Origin: Pogona vitticeps
Taxonomy: Eukaryota > Chordata > Lepidosauria > Squamata > Agamidae
DNA: 64,000 nucleotides
NCBI RefSeq assembly: GCF_051106095.1
Contig: NC_135785.1
Location: 185,766,045 to 185,830,044 of the forward strand
Direction: 5' to 3'
Part shown: positions 24,397 to 36,379 of the stretch, one piece after another
Layout: every line of letters begins with the position of its first letter
Position numbering within the stretch: the stretch's first letter is position 1
Position numbers and translations under genes: made by a program
Notes under the pieces: model-generated
What the model was told of the DNA's origin: nothing
Databases searched by the model: none
Seen by the model: the letters and a program-made list of their open reading frames with translations, nothing else

Positions 24397-24674
24397 TCCT
24401 GTTTTCTCGAAAATAAGACTTAACCTGAAAATAAGCCCTAGTATGATTTTTCAGGATGCTCGTAATATAAGCCCTACTCCAAAAAATAAGGCGTTAAATA
24501 AAACCCTGCCCTCCGCCATTGTGCAGCAACCAGAAGAAAATGACATGACTGTATTTGAATAAATGTAGATCGTTGTACATGAAAAAAATAAAACATCCCC
24601 TGAAAATAAGCCCTATTGCCTTTTTTGGAGCAAAAATTAATATAAGACCCTGTCTTATTTTCGGGGAAACACAG
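24397..24674. mobile_element. TA-flanked transposon, TTTCCCCGAAAATAAG family, copy 1
   Basis: About 278 bp with ends TCCTGTTTTCTCGAAAATAA and TTATTTTCGGGGAAACACAG. The preceding dinucleotide is TA (24395-24396); the right side has drifted to CA. A second copy of almost equal length, in the opposite orientation, lies at 37634-37910. The interior phrases CTGAAAATAAGCCCTA and TATAAGACCCTGTCTTATTT are shared. Tc1/mariner-like by TA flank; no transposase is present. The 106-codon frame at 24242 runs into it and is not a gene. Confidence 0.8.
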
Positions 24675-26469
24675 CATTTTCTGCTAGTAATATGGTATCC
24701 CCCATATATCCTGTATCACTGATATTTCTTCCACCAAATTTGCATTCCCCCTTTTACTGAATCTAATCCATATGTTCTGCACACAGATTGTTAGCTTCTG
24801 CAGATTGAAACAATTCTGTTGTTATCTCATCTGCTCCTAATAATATATTTCTTCCAAATGCTCTCAGAACATTTGGAAGAAATATATTATTTTCACTTTC
24901 TAGAATTTCAGGTTCTCTATCACAATATTCTTCTTTGAAGGAATCTGTCAATCTTTGATTTATACTGCATAGTTTTTCAGTATATCTCCTCTAACCTCAA
25001 TTTGTTTTATATTGATCGAAAAATATGTACCCCTACTAATCTTCCAAGATCCCAAATTTAACTTTACATTTCTCTTTGACTTCTTGGATCTTACAGAAGG
25101 AACCTCTTTTTAAAAATGTTTTGTTAATCCGTTTCCTTGCTCTGATTTTTATAATAATTATCTTTGTTCTTTTATTCAGGTCAATGAAAAGCTGTATTTC
25201 GAACTCCAACTTTCTTTCTGACATTGTTTACTTTTGCTCTTCCTTGTTAATATCATTGGTTTTTATTCACAATTCTTCTGGTTCTCTGTCAGCTGAGCTT
25301 GGTAATACAAATATGTTTTGTCACTGAACTTGAAATTCTTCAGGAATGTTTAATTATTATTTGGCTTATACTGGTTAAATTTTCTTCTTCAGCTTTACTC
25401 TTTGTTGTTGTTGTTGTTGTTAACACTTCATGGGCTCTACCACTGTCTGCTCCTGGCCTTGTTTATGCAGACCATCTTCTGCTTCCAGTTATACAGTCTA
25501 GTTCGCTATCTGGTGATGTCCAAGTGTAAAGCATCTGTTCAGTTTCCTGAAGCATGTATTTGCAATAAACAAATCATTGGCTTCAGTGACTTCTATGAAT
25601 CATTCTCCTGCTTTGTTTCAAACTTCTATGCCTAATTCTCTGGCGGTATTTTCTTTATTTCCTACTTTTGCTTTCCATTACCCTATTGGTTATCAGCATG
25701 TCCTCTTTTGGGTGTGTGATTTGTTTGCTTCTGAACATTTGCATTAAAGCATTCCATTCCTTCTTCAGGGGATCTTCAGTGGACAATGTTAGTGATAATC
25801 AATCCAATTCTTGTTAGTACTGTACTTCTGAATATTTAATTAAAGAGCATTCCCAAGTGGTAGCTGTGGCTGAGGGATTTGGGGAGTTGTAGCAAAAACA
25901 AAAACATAAACAAAAAACAAAAAACCCTTCTGCCATAGTAAACTTGGGAGGTCTGCCATGGGTGTCTGATATTGAAGTTGGGGTGGGCAGGGATCGATTT
26001 GAAATATTCTGTTACTTTGAAATAATTTGTCTCTAGAGCCATTTGCTTTTTAAATACTAAATGTTTTATGCTAGAGAATCGGTGTAAAATAAGTTATTCC
26101 TTTCAATTCAATGAAATTCCCCCCCCAATTAAAATTAATACATACCAAATTAAGGTCCCAAACAACCAAAAATATTTGAATGTACACACTCATTTTGGAA
26201 GTACCAAAGTGTGAATCAGGGGTGGTGGTGGATATTGTATACATTGGGCTTCATAGTGGAAGGCATATCTGTTTGCTTCTCCTTAAATATTTTTGTTTTT
26301 AGGCAATTGGATTGAGGAAAGTTGAATTTTATTCCCCTGTTCAAAAATCACATTTCGATTCCCTAAGAGTTCCAGGGTTTTTTTTTAGTATGTATTACAA
26401 TAACAAATCAGAAAAAACAATTGTGGAACCCTTGAGACTGACAAGATTTTTCCACCTTGTGTTTTTGTA
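24675..26469. other. Non-coding stretch with a GTT run and a hairpin
   Basis: No gene is supported. It contains the hairpin at 24839 (separate entry), a TTG/GTT triplet run near 25402-25422 and A-rich patches near 25893-25926. The frames at 25076, 25299 and 25402 are hydrophobic by base composition only. Confidence 0.45.
24839..24891. repeat. Perfect 22-bp-arm hairpin
   Basis: AATAATATATTTCTTCCAAA opens the left arm (24839-24860). After a 9-nt loop, the exact inverse complement occupies 24870-24891. Arm length and loop size match the hairpin at 14210, although the sequences are unrelated. No terminal repeats or target duplication were seen. Confidence 0.9.
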
Positions 26470-26760
26470 GATAATAATCCATATTATTATGAATGTACCC
26501 CTCCCTTTTATCCTTCCATCAATAATTGAAGACCCACCTCTTCATCAGGTTTTTAATAACTCTGAGTCCTTTAATGCTGTTTTTTTTGCTTTTCTGAGAT
26601 TTTTTAAAGTTTCAAGTATTTTTAACTAATGGATTTCTAATTATTACTGAAGTTTGATTGGTTTTTAATCTGTAATTTATTGTGCTTTTACTATTACATG
26701 TTTTAGCACTGTGAGCTATCTTGTGTCCCTTCACCGGGAAAAATGGTACAAATATACACA
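26470..26760 (+). mobile_element. CR1/L2-type LINE 3' end
   Basis: A short stretch reading AAGACCCACCTCTTCATCAG (Lys-Thr-His-Leu-Phe like) resembles the last codons of L2/CR1 ORF2. After a T-rich spacer comes GTGAGCTATCTTGTGTCCCT and AAAATGGTACAAATATACAC, the typical LINE 3' tail of squamates. A similar tail lies at 57730-57835. This is a 5'-truncated, old copy. Confidence 0.6.
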
Positions 26761-27331
26761 ATAGTTAACACTAAAATCCATTTGTTAATCTCGAAGGTGG
26801 CACAAAATGTTGTTTTTGCTTTGTCTTGTTTTTATTTTACATGCTGAAACAGATTAATGTAGCTACCTCTTTGAAAATTCATCAGATGTTTTAGGTTACT
26901 GTCCTGCATCTGGAAGTAGGTTCCATTGGAACTCATTGGAACACTTCAGTGCAGACAAGATTAGGTCTGTATTGTTACTAATTTTATGACTTTTCTTTAA
27001 CATGGATTTGGTGTTCTCACTAATTTCCATGTTTCTCAGTATTTGTCTGTTTCTGGCCAAAATGCCCCACTACTTATAGCCCTTCTTTATAAGGAAAGTG
27101 CTAATAATTCTAGTTGCTCCTTTCAACAGATTTTCCAGCTTTATTACAATTTTTTTGAGATGGGGCAGGCAGAACTGTACATAATATTTCAATAATAGCT
27201 TTAACATTGGTTTTTAATTAATACTACTACAAAACTGGCACCATTATTTTCTGTTCCTTTCTTTATAAGCTACGTGATAGAATTTGCCTTTTCTTTCATA
27301 CTTGCCACCTATTCAGTCAGTATCTTTACTG
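26761..27331. other. Non-coding stretch
   Basis: Nothing gene-like is visible. A degenerate dispersed motif is suspected near 26900-26970 (GGAAGTAGGTTCCATTGGAA). Confidence 0.4.
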
Positions 27332-27619
27332 AAGATGTGATCACATGGGGAAACAGATATCTTGTGGAGCAGCCCAGTGTGATCTGTTCCCAGTGATCGC
27401 ATGACTTATGGGGAAATGTGCTCCAGCCCCACCCCAATCTATGCCCCAGCTGGACCTTTTTGTTTCAGTTGTAAGGCTACTGTTGAGGGGTGGAGGGTTT
27501 GGCTCAAGCAAATCCCTGGCAACAGGAAGGGTCACTTCTAGACACTTCCTGGAAGGATCACTTCCAAAGTGACCCTTTCTGGTGTGATCAGACATGCACA
27601 TTTCCAGTCATCTGATCCT
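27332..27619 (+). mobile_element. ~280-bp DNA-transposon-like repeat, copy B
   Basis: Opposite-orientation partner of 16941-17215. It opens AAGATGTGATCACATGGGGA and closes near TCATCTGATCCT. Its complement contains CAAAAAGGTCCAGCTGGGGC, as in copy A. The centre holds a small local repeat around GGTCACTT (about 27528-27575). The 86-codon minus frame is part of the repeat and not a host gene. Superfamily not identified. Confidence 0.65.
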
Positions 27620-28414
27620 ACTGTGAGTTATTCACGACTCCTTCATGGGCACCTGTTGCTTGTTTAGTTTTTTGCCACAATGTGCAAATGTGTTTCTATT
27701 TGTTTAAAATTAACTGCATTTGCTGTCTGGTGCTCATTCACCAAGTCTAGAGAGATCCTTTCAGAACTTTTTTCAGTTTTTCATTACTTTGAATAAGCTG
27801 AAACCCTTCACAAAATTTGCCAGTTTTACTACTCACCTCTAAATCTGACTGTTTACAAACCAATTAAAAACCTTAAGTTTGATGCAGATTTTTAAGGGTT
27901 TAAACACTATTTAAATCCCCAAGGGACTCTTTTATGAATAAATATGTTTAGATTTATGTTACACAAGTTCCAACAAGATAGTAGCACAGTGTTTCTGATA
28001 AAATTATATTATTTAATAATCTTATCCTTTGAAAACGTTCATCTATTACTTTTAAATCATGGTGCCTTTATTTTTTAAATATATATTATTTTCAATATAT
28101 TTTGTGTGTTCAACTTATTTGCACAAATAGATTAGTCACACTTTTACTGCCATGTTTTAAAACTGCATCTTCTGTTTCCCTTCAGCAGATGTCACTGCAA
28201 CACAGCCCAGGTTTATAAGAAAGTTTGGAGAGAATAAAGCTGAAGAGAACAGATATCCTGTATACTTAAAAAAAAATTTTAAACCTAGCTGAATGTTTAT
28301 CTTTATACCCAAAAGGCTTGCACTAGCTTATAATATAAGACAAGCATTCATAAATTTTATTTCAGTAGTTGATCACAAATTATTGAAGTTCAATTAAAAT
28401 TTTAGTAAAGCAAA
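27620..28414. other. AT-rich non-coding stretch
   Basis: No exon, RNA gene or intact repeat is visible in this stretch. Confidence 0.45.
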
Positions 28415-28660
28415 GCGTGCTGCTTATATATCGCCCCATTGTGCTTCAAGCACTCTCTGGGCGGTTTACAAGTTAATTATGCAGGCTACACATTGCCCCC
28501 CCCCCCAGCAAGCTGGGTACTCATTTTACCGACCTCAGAAGGATAGAAGGCTGAGTCAACCTTGAGCCGGCTACCTGGGATTGAACCCCAGGTCGTGAGC
28601 ACAGTTTTGGCTGCAGTACAGCGGTTTAACCACTGCTCCACGAGGCTCATTACTAAATTT
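28415..28660 (-). mobile_element. tRNA-headed SINE of a third family, minus strand
   Basis: Read on the minus strand, it begins GAGCCTCGTGGAGCAGTGGT (A-box region), then CTGTACTGCAGCCAAAACTG, and a perfect B-box-like GGGGTTCAATCCCAGG. The body continues AGCCGGCTCAAGGTTGACTC, GGTCGGTAAAATGAGTACCC and a G-run. The tail is TGGGGCGATATATAAGCAGC. It appears nearly full length and is the best-preserved SINE in the window. The polymerase III promoter parts look intact by eye. Confidence 0.85.
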
Positions 28661-29108
28661 TAGTAAGGCTTAAGGTCTGGCCCTCATGCATTCTAAATCA
28701 TAGTTTAGCACAGAGGTGGGAAACATATGACCCATATTTCACAAGTGGCTTTGTTTTATGGCCCCCATTCTCTACTATCACCACAGAATGAGCAGCAATG
28801 TTAGCTGCCACCACTATCCATGCTGTCAACATTGCAACTGCTTCTCCTTTTCTCTCTCTTCTGATGCTTCAGGAACTAGACACTCTCTCCTGCTGTCTTG
28901 CAGAGTTCTGTGATGGAAGAAGATGCTTTACCACAAGTACAGCACAGAGAGCTGCTGCGGTTGCCACCAACATCAGACAGCAACTGCACTAGTGGTGACA
29001 AATTTTGCAATAGTCACCAAATTTTGATGGTAGCATGACACCATTGATGGGACCCATAGTTAGAGCACACCCCAACCTGCCATGTATAGGTGACCTGTGG
29101 TGCTTACA
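28661..29108. other. Non-coding stretch
   Basis: A phrase near 28700-28760 (TAGCACAGAGGTGGGAAACA, then GTGGC) resembles an eroded hAT-type end. The 64-codon frame at 28798 has no motif. Confidence 0.35.
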
Positions 29109-29486
29109 CTACAAGCTACTGTATCTATGCATGAAAAGCAGTGGCAATGTAGATTTCAAAAGATGACAATCTTTCACTCTGGGAAACTGCACATCCTTGG
29201 GAAAGTGAAGTATTCTTGTCAAGAATGGGTTGACAGTCATTAATGATGCATGTGAGTGGTCCCAGTTGTGGGCTAAAAGTGACAACCAGTGGTGTTCCAT
29301 CATTTTCTGTTTTGGGTTTGTCTTACAATAGGTTGCTTCTGGATATTTGTCTTGCCTGGTTAATTCTTTAACCATATTGGGTGGGTATTGTAATCTGAGA
29401 AATTCCCTTTGTAGGTCCTTGAGTTTATTGTCTCTATATTGTGGGTCCGAGTACATGCAGTTATATTTATGCGCTTGGTTGTACAT
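29109..29486 (-). mobile_element. Possible Penelope-like or other retroelement fragment
   Basis: A 125-codon minus frame contains the stretch NKLKDLQREFLRLQYPPNMV, reminiscent of the 'leader peptide of hairpin-migrating' region seen in Penelope-like or related reverse transcriptases (Leu-x-x-x-Phe-x-x-x-x-Tyr-Pro pattern). A nearby inverted copy of part of the sequence (29231-29295 against about 29675-29740) is also present. No catalytic YxDD motif is visible, so assignment is tentative; it could be another LINE type. Penelope-type sequences elsewhere in the window (46137, 50673) make it plausible. Confidence 0.3.
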
Positions 29487-29623
29487 AGCGGTTCCCAGCC
29501 TTGGCTATCCCAGATGTTCTTAGACTGCAAATCCCAGGGGCCTTCACCACCAGCTGTGCTGGCTGGGTTTTCTGGGAGTTGTAGTCCAAGAACACCTGGA
29601 TTGCCCAAGATTGGGAACCACAG
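29486..29623. mobile_element. hAT-like MITE, second copy
   Basis: About 138 bp with ends TAGCGGTTCCCAGCCTTGG and CCAAGATTGGGAACCACAG. The interior arms CCAGATGTTCTTAGACTGCA and TGTAGTCCAAGAACACCTGG fold onto each other, with CCACCAGCTGTGCTGGCTGG at the apex. Relative of 18391-18515. No clean 8-bp duplication could be aligned at this copy. The two frames crossing it on opposite strands are by-products of the palindrome. Confidence 0.75.
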
Positions 29624-29921
29624 TCACCATTAGCGATGAGCTCTAAGACCAAAAGAGAACACTACTAGTTGTCACCTTCAGCCCACAATTTGACCACTCA
29701 CATGTATCATTAATGGTGCACATCCTTGGTTTAGTACAAATTGTGGCAAACCTTGTCTTCACTTGGTTTCTCTGTTAGTAATGGTAGGAAAAAATTGTAA
29801 TTTCTCATCATGATTCATAACAACCTCATGTCTCTCATTTTATTCAAATAAAAGAAACAGTGTCTTCTGGAAACCATGCTGCACTATACAGAGTTAACTG
29901 AGTGAATCAGACAGTGTGTGG

Positions 29922-30100
29922 TGTAATAGTCTCAGACTGGGCCTTGAGTGATACCAGTTCATATCCTCTCTTGGCCATGAAGCTCATTGAGTGACCTTCC
30001 CCAATCTAACATCCAGCATTGTTGTATGGATAAAGTATGAGGAAGAAAACCATTCACACTGCCTTGATTTAATTTGACAAAAGACAGGATATAAATATAA
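29922..30100 (+). mobile_element. tRNA-headed SINE with LINE-like tail
   Basis: The head AGTGTGTGGTGTAATAGTCT is followed by CTCTTGGCCATGAAGCTCAT and TGAGTGACCTTCCCCAATCT. Then come TTGTTGTATGGATAAAGTAT and a tail ACAGGATATAAATATAACTG. This is the canonical order of a common squamate SINE (pattern memory). It is diverged but nearly full length. Confidence 0.7.
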
Positions 30101-32225
30101 CTGAAAACAATGATCAGGACATCAAGCGAAGACTAGATCTTGGACTAATATCATGCCTTAACTATATGTACTTACAACTTGTAAGCCTAGAGCATATTAA
30201 ATATTCTTCTGATGGCTGCATGTTGAAAAAGAAGATTAAAATGTGGTGGATAAACTGTTTTAGAAATCTTGCCGTTGAGGAATTCTTGATAAGCTTTTAA
30301 AGATCCAAAGGTTTTCAGAAGAGGTGTGAAAGTCACAATGCCTGACAGGCAGCATTACTTAATATAAAAGAAGTCTTATAATTCACAGTCTTTACCTGAG
30401 TAGTATATTTCATAGCACTGGATAGTTAAAATACAGAGGTAATTAGTTTTTCATGGTATCTTAAATCAACTCAGATTTTTAAATGGCAAAAAACTGTGAT
30501 GAATTCACAGTGCAGAGATATGGAAAAATGGGATAATACTGAGCATTTCCAGATTCTAAATTGAGCTTCATCTGAGCATTTGTGTTCCTATTGAGCGGCT
30601 CATTGTGTGGGATTTTAACTACACTTCCTGGCCAGCGGTAGTGAGAGTGGGAGGCACGGCCTAATTCATGTGATATAGATATGTACTGCAGCATATACTA
30701 GTCAACTACTAGGCATTTTTGTCTTAACGGAAAGATTAAATCATAAGCTTATTTCACCAGATACAACAGCATACTGTAGTTTGGTATCATCAAAATGAAG
30801 TGAATTGGTTCATGAGCAATGCATAGCAAAAATTCAATTTTCAAAGGCACATTGACTACATCTATATTTTGTACCTTGCTTTCAGCAGAACATTATTGGT
30901 TTATTCCCTTGGTTTAGTAATGATTTTAAACTTTGGAGCATGCCATATATGGAGTTCAAATATAAATTTAGTGTTGCTTTATTGTTTGCCTTTTTTAAGG
31001 GGTTCTTTAAAAAAACTAGCAATTTACAAAGCCATAACCCTGGGAGATGAAGCACTCTCAGTCCATAGAAAATAAAAGCTGCACAGTTGCTTTATGTTTC
31101 ATTGTGAGGTACTAAGAAGAAAAAGAAACTCCTATCAATTTTTGCATATTTTTCCTCTCCTTGTATTAAATGAAGTTTCACAGCAAGAACCAATAATGAA
31201 TGGTTTGGAGCTGTTTTTGTGCCAGGTCCTGCTGTTTTTATTCAGACAAAACTCCCATTGATTTCATGCATTTAAGAATGATTGTATAAGAAGCAACAGC
31301 TGTGATCCTCGAAATGCTGTGCCTTATGTAATCATTCCACACTCTTGCAAAATAGATGCCCACACAAACTTCTTTGATTAAAGTACTTTCAAAATACAAT
31401 GGTGCAGTCAGCTTTTGTGTGTTTATGTGAGCGCACATGCATGTGTGTGCACACACACACACAAAATTATTCTCAAATTTGCAAAACTGTAAAAATAAGA
31501 ACAGACATATTAACTGGGTATGAATTAAGCATTATGCTATAAATGCTATACAGTAGGAGAAATTCAGCCAAGATGATGTTACATCTTAGTCCCATAGTGT
31601 ATATCTATATCACAGTTCATACAGTTATTTCTTAATGTGACATAGGAGAAGCCAAAATTTCAAAATAATAATAAATTAAAATACCTTCACCCTAGGAGTG
31701 CAATGAGTAATTTTAATTGTTTTTTTAATTAGGAATTTTCTAAGTATTATGCCATTCTCTTAATAGTCCTATAGATTTATAATGGGCTTGGTTAGTATCA
31801 GCTTGGTAACTGTAAACTTTTAATATGAGAATTCAGGACGGGGCAGTTTTCCAAGAGTTTTCAGGTTAATGCATGCTTCACACACATAGCTTGTATTTTA
31901 ATTGACTGGGAACTGTAGTGGCCAGCCTTTTGGAATTCAGTCCTCCCAAATAAAAGACATAGAACAACAATTGCATGTTTTAGATCTACATGGGAACAGC
32001 AATCATATAAAAAAATCAAAGAGAAATGACCCAAAGGAATATATTTATATATATATATAAATAGATAGTTTGGTCAGGTGATCTGGCCAAGTAAGTGAAA
32101 GAAGATATTTTCAGGTTCATCACTTGTGAACTGAACAGTGGAGCTGCAGTGTGTTAAATATTTCTTATTACACAGAATTCCTCCAGTTAATCTTATTACT
32201 GAGTTTCCATGCATTGGTAGACTCC
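30101..32225. other. Non-coding stretch
   Basis: No gene is supported. It contains a TG/CA dinucleotide tract at about 31410-31465 that includes palindromic GCACATGCATGTG-like sequence, and a TA run near 32050-32064. Frames at 30479, 30869 and 31238 have no motif. Confidence 0.45.
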
Positions 32226-32233
32226 TTAAATCA

Positions 32234-32572
32234 GGGGTTTTAAACTCAATTTACCTGGGGGCCGCTAGAGACAGAGTCTGGGTGAGGCTGGGCCGCATCA
32301 GATTTTCTGCCAAGCGGAGCAAGAGCCCGAGGAAGCCGCCCAGGAGTTTCCTTAGCCGACAGAGAGGTGGGCTGGCTGGCAGGCTGCAGTTCTGGACGGA
32401 GGGTGCAAGAGGTGCTGTCTTGGGAGAGAGCTGGCGAGCGAGGCAAGGCTTTTTTTTACTCTTGACAGCAGAGGATGTGTGGGTGCTTTGGGGGGGGCAG
32501 GCAAGGCGAGGGCCACAAACTATCATCTGGGGGGCCGCAAATGGCCCCCGGGCCGCATGTTTGAGACCCCTG
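32234..32572. mobile_element. GC-rich hAT-like non-autonomous transposon
   Basis: The ends GGGGTTTTAAACTC and GTTTGAGACCCCTG are inverse with few mismatches. Near-identical octamers TTAAATCA (32226-32233) and CTAAATCA (32573-32580) flank it, fitting a hAT 8-bp duplication; exact placement of the left end (32232 or 32234) is ambiguous. The element is about 339 bp and far more GC-rich than its surroundings. The 156-codon plus frame and two minus frames across it are consequences of this composition, not genes. Confidence 0.75.
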
Positions 32573-32580
32573 CTAAATCA

Positions 32581-33956
32581 TTCTCTGTGGGATATTCCAT
32601 CTGACTGAGGCCATGTAACTTTAAAGACAACTCATTGCATCCTTAAACTTTTTAATTTTTGTATGCATAGTCTTTGATTTGCATTATAGGCACAGTATTG
32701 CTATGAAGAAATTAGCTGAGTCATTATTGTTTCCAAGCAATAGCTTTATGAATTAGCACTTTTACTATTTGTATTACTAAAATAGTTGAATGAGCAACTG
32801 AAAAATATCATATGTTGCTTTTCATATCCCATGTGAATTTGAACACTCTTAATGCTATTTGCCTGTTTTAGATTACTGAAAACATACAAGGACGTTAAAA
32901 ATTTAGTAAGCCTGCAAATAGTTTGACAGGCAATGTTTACACTGTGATCTAAATCTCCTTTGGCTTGTTGAAGACATGTCACGTTATGCACCCTAAATAT
33001 TAACTTTTTTACATTTGCTCACACTACCCACACAATTTTCTACTGTAGGAGAAATATGAGACAAACAGCCTTGGTGTATCTGCCTGCTTTAAGACTGCAT
33101 CTGATCACAGAATATGCATTCATATGTAGATATTTTTAATTTAAGAGCTACACATCCAAGGTCTATTACTAAATCTAAAAATGGCAGTTCTTTCCATTTT
33201 GGCCCATGTTGTAACACATATCAGTAAATTCAAAAACAGTTCACACAGAAGAGAAAGTGCATCTGTATCTGTCACGAAAGCATTCTAAACTATAATTGAT
33301 ACAAAAAATACATCACTTGTTGCACTGAGTGATTAGGCAAATGAAGATTTATTTCTGACCCCCGACCTCCCTTCCAGTCCAAGGTCATGATGCTGTTCGT
33401 TAAACACATGAGGAATCTGCATTGAATATATTAATTTTATAGTTCTCTTGAAGGGTGATATGCCCTAGGTGGGTTGTATTTAAAGCTTTTCGATAGCAAT
33501 GCTGTACTATTACATGAACTTAAGTCCCATTGAACCATATGGGGCAGATGTCTGAGGAGGTTTGCACTGATAGAAATATATTTGATATTCATGGCTGTAG
33601 CCTAGAACTGTAGTATCAAAAGGAGAAGGAAAGTTGCTCTGGTTCACATTAGATAGTAGTTTTATTTTCCTTGGCTTGTCTTAATTGAGGCTTATTTGCC
33701 ATGTATAATTATTATTGTTTAGCACCCATCATTAATATGGCACCTAATAGAGTTATACTGTGTAAACAAATAGGAATGTCTGCAGTATGGTATAAGTCAG
33801 GAACCTGGGATGAACCTGCTTAATGTTCTGCCGCAGCAGCTCCAGCAGCCCCTGCCAGAGTGTTTGGTGGTCAGTGACAGAAATTTGTTGTCCACAGTTC
33901 CCTACTCAGCCTGTACAAGGATCTTTCTTTTCAGTCCTAAACATTTTTTAGAAGTA
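32581..33956. other. AT-rich non-coding stretch
   Basis: Nothing supported. The 81-codon minus frame at 32746 has no domain and no splice context. Confidence 0.45.
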
Positions 33957-34205
33957 CAGTAGCACCTCGATTTACGAAATCAATGCATTCTAGGGGACAT
34001 TATGTAAAGCGAAAAATTTGTAAACTGAAATATGCATTGCCATAAGAACGGGGGTGGCGCTACAAACCTCCAGGCACAATGCATCCTGGGCAAACTTTCT
34101 TCGTACTCTGAAAAAAAAGTAAACCAAGGCATTATTTTCAATGGATTTCCATTCGTAAACCAAAAATTATGTTAACCGAGGCGTTCGTAAACTGAGGTAC
34201 CACTG
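33957..34205. mobile_element. Tigger-like MITE, short copy 3
   Basis: Starts CAGTAGCACCTCGATTTACG and ends CGTAAACTGAGGTACCACTG, with TA on both sides (33955-33956 and 34206-34207). At 249 bp it is shorter than the other copies and belongs to a distinct subfamily: its interior is based on TTTACGAAA and GTAAACC phrases. Confidence 0.8.
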
Positions 34206-34207
34206 TA

Positions 34208-35240
34208 CCACACTGTTCAACAGAATGTCCTAGTAAGTATTAATAGGTTGGTAGGTGTGATGTGCCTCTGTTTCCTAATGGATGGATACTCCTACGTGCA
34301 ACATACTTAATTTAGATGGTCTAGTGCTTGCTTCTGCTTCCATGATAATATGCATAGCAGCTGTCTGAAGCAGAAATAGCAGAAATCTATTCATTAACTT
34401 GTAAAAGAACTCTGCTTTGGGATGGATCCAGTTCTTGTTCTTAGATTTAGAATCTAAATCAACCAGGAATTGTAAACCTGAAAAAGTTACCAGCAGTCAT
34501 CACATAAAAAAAAATTTATAATCAACATATGAATGGGTACGGTAATATTTTTGAAGTAAAGCATTTTAATTGTGTCCGATTAACATATACTTCTCACAAC
34601 AAAACAACAATTGAATTTCATTGCAGTAAACTAGAATGATACTTAATGCAAAGTGAATCTCAATATCTAAGTGCTAGTGCTTTGATGAGTGGCTATTTTA
34701 ATAGTAGAACATTCTAATACCGTTCTTACTACACACAAATCCATAGTCTTTAAAATACTTTCTTTTCTGCATCAGGTAGCTAACATTTCAGTAAATGAAA
34801 TATCATAACGTGAAATCACAAAATGAAATACCCCCTTCCTTCCTATATTTAGAAATGATCAGAGAATCATTTTGAACAAGATGAACTAGTATAGCAGACA
34901 TATTTTTAATCATTCATTTCAACATATCCCAAGAAAGAGGTGCTTTATTTGGGAGCTGGGTTACTTAATGGTGAGATTAAGATATTTTGTACATATTCCA
35001 ATATAGTTTCACCTTCGTTATTGTTAATTGGGCTGATGGGGTATGCTTAACATGACAGTACTTTGTATTCCAGGTTTGAAGACAAAAAATTAATTCTGTG
35101 GTTGATTCTTTTTAGAAATTTGCCCACCACTCCACCACTGAAATATGCCCACCAGCAGCTATCCAGATTTGTTGATTAAGCATATTCTAGCTTTATCTAC
35201 AAATATTTGACTGATCCTTCTGTGGACCAGGCAGTCTATA
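34208..35240. other. AT-rich non-coding stretch
   Basis: No exon or intact element is visible. Confidence 0.45.
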
Positions 35241-35248
35241 GGGCAGAC

Positions 35249-36066
35249 CAGTATTTCCCAACCTTTTTTGAGTCATGACTCCCTTTTTAATAAGAGCCAA
35301 ATTTGCATCAAAGGCATTTTAATAGGGCAAAGAAAACAAATAAAAGTAGATTTTTTCAGAATATCATTTTAACCTAATATTTAATATGATGTTTGTACTC
35401 GCATCTGGGCAATCAGCTTCGACATTTGTGGCTGGTTGTTTGTTAAAGTCACTCCCCACCAACTCTTAACAGGCTGCAGGAGGTGGAGGTAACAAGGGTT
35501 AATTAAAAATGGGTTTTACTGGGAGAGAGAGAGTTTTCCCTCAGGAAGGCAACCTTTTTTCCTCTTTTCAGCATTGGCTCTACCACCACTGCCCCCTCAG
35601 CTGTCCTCTCCAAGATGGTCATAGCAGTAGTGTGTGGTTTGGTGGGGTGAAATTGCTTTGATGGTAGCTGCAGCCTTTTCATCTTCCTCCACCATTTCTG
35701 CCACTGGCTCCTGGCCTCTCAATCCCCACCATGGCTGGCCTGGCTCACAGGGTCTGTGGCTGGGTCCCACCTCCTGCTTCTCCCTGTCCAGGCCACTGTG
35801 CTAGCTAGCCAGTCAGCAGAGCCAAGAAAGAGAGTGTGCAACCAGGAGGCCTGAGGCATGTAGGAGCACAATAGCAAGGAGCAAAGAGAGCTTGGCTTGG
35901 GGGCATACAAATGGCGGAGGGGCAGTGTGTGTGCAGAAGGGAACCAGGAAGGGGTATGTGAGTCAAGGGAAACATGTCCCCCTCCTCCAAAAACTGCAGC
36001 AACACCCCTCCCAAGAAAACACATTGCTGACCTTGGTGGTTACAACCCACAGACTGGGAACCAGTG
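35249..36066. mobile_element. hAT-like non-autonomous transposon (~818 bp)
   Basis: The left end CAGTATTTCCCAACCTTTTT and right end CAGACTGGGAACCAGTG are inverse. Flanking octamers GGGCAGAC (35241-35248) and GGATAGAC (36067-36074) match at 6 of 8, fitting an old hAT target duplication. The interior is GC-rich in its right half. The 101- and 81-codon minus frames and the overlapping plus frames inside show no transposase motif. This family design (short TTCCCAACCTTTTT ends) is widespread in amniotes. Confidence 0.7.
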
Positions 36067-36379
36067 GGATAGACTGAAGAAAATTCTTTGTATGTCTACA
36101 GCATCTTCCTCAGTTCTACTTCGCTGGTCCAGCTTCTCTCTCCCTCTGACAAAAGTACATCAATAAAAAGTCAAGCATATAGATAAATTAAGGACCTGTG
36201 CAATTTGAACAGATCAAGCACGCTTTAATTTAGAGCAGAAAATGAGTAATGTTTTTAAGAGTACCTCATGAGGACTGTAAAATCATTTATGGTGTGGGAA
36301 AAGCAGATCATTATGTGTTTCTTCCTCTCTCAGCATTAGTTCCTCGAATCATCCAAAGAGGGTGAAATGTTTAAAGGAT

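Noticed and set aside
28565-28655. Possible tRNA gene on the minus strand
   Set aside because: The A- and B-box-like sequences belong to a SINE head with the standard SINE body and tail; no complete cloverleaf was seen.
29109-29486. Host gene on the minus strand with 125 codons
   Set aside because: Part of its sequence is duplicated in inverted form close by and a retroelement-like segment is present, so it is treated as a possible retroelement remnant and not a host gene.
31405-31465. CRISPR-like or phage-like repeat near the TG/CA tracts
   Set aside because: Simple dinucleotide repeat in eukaryotic DNA, no spacer structure. No CRISPR array exists anywhere in the window.
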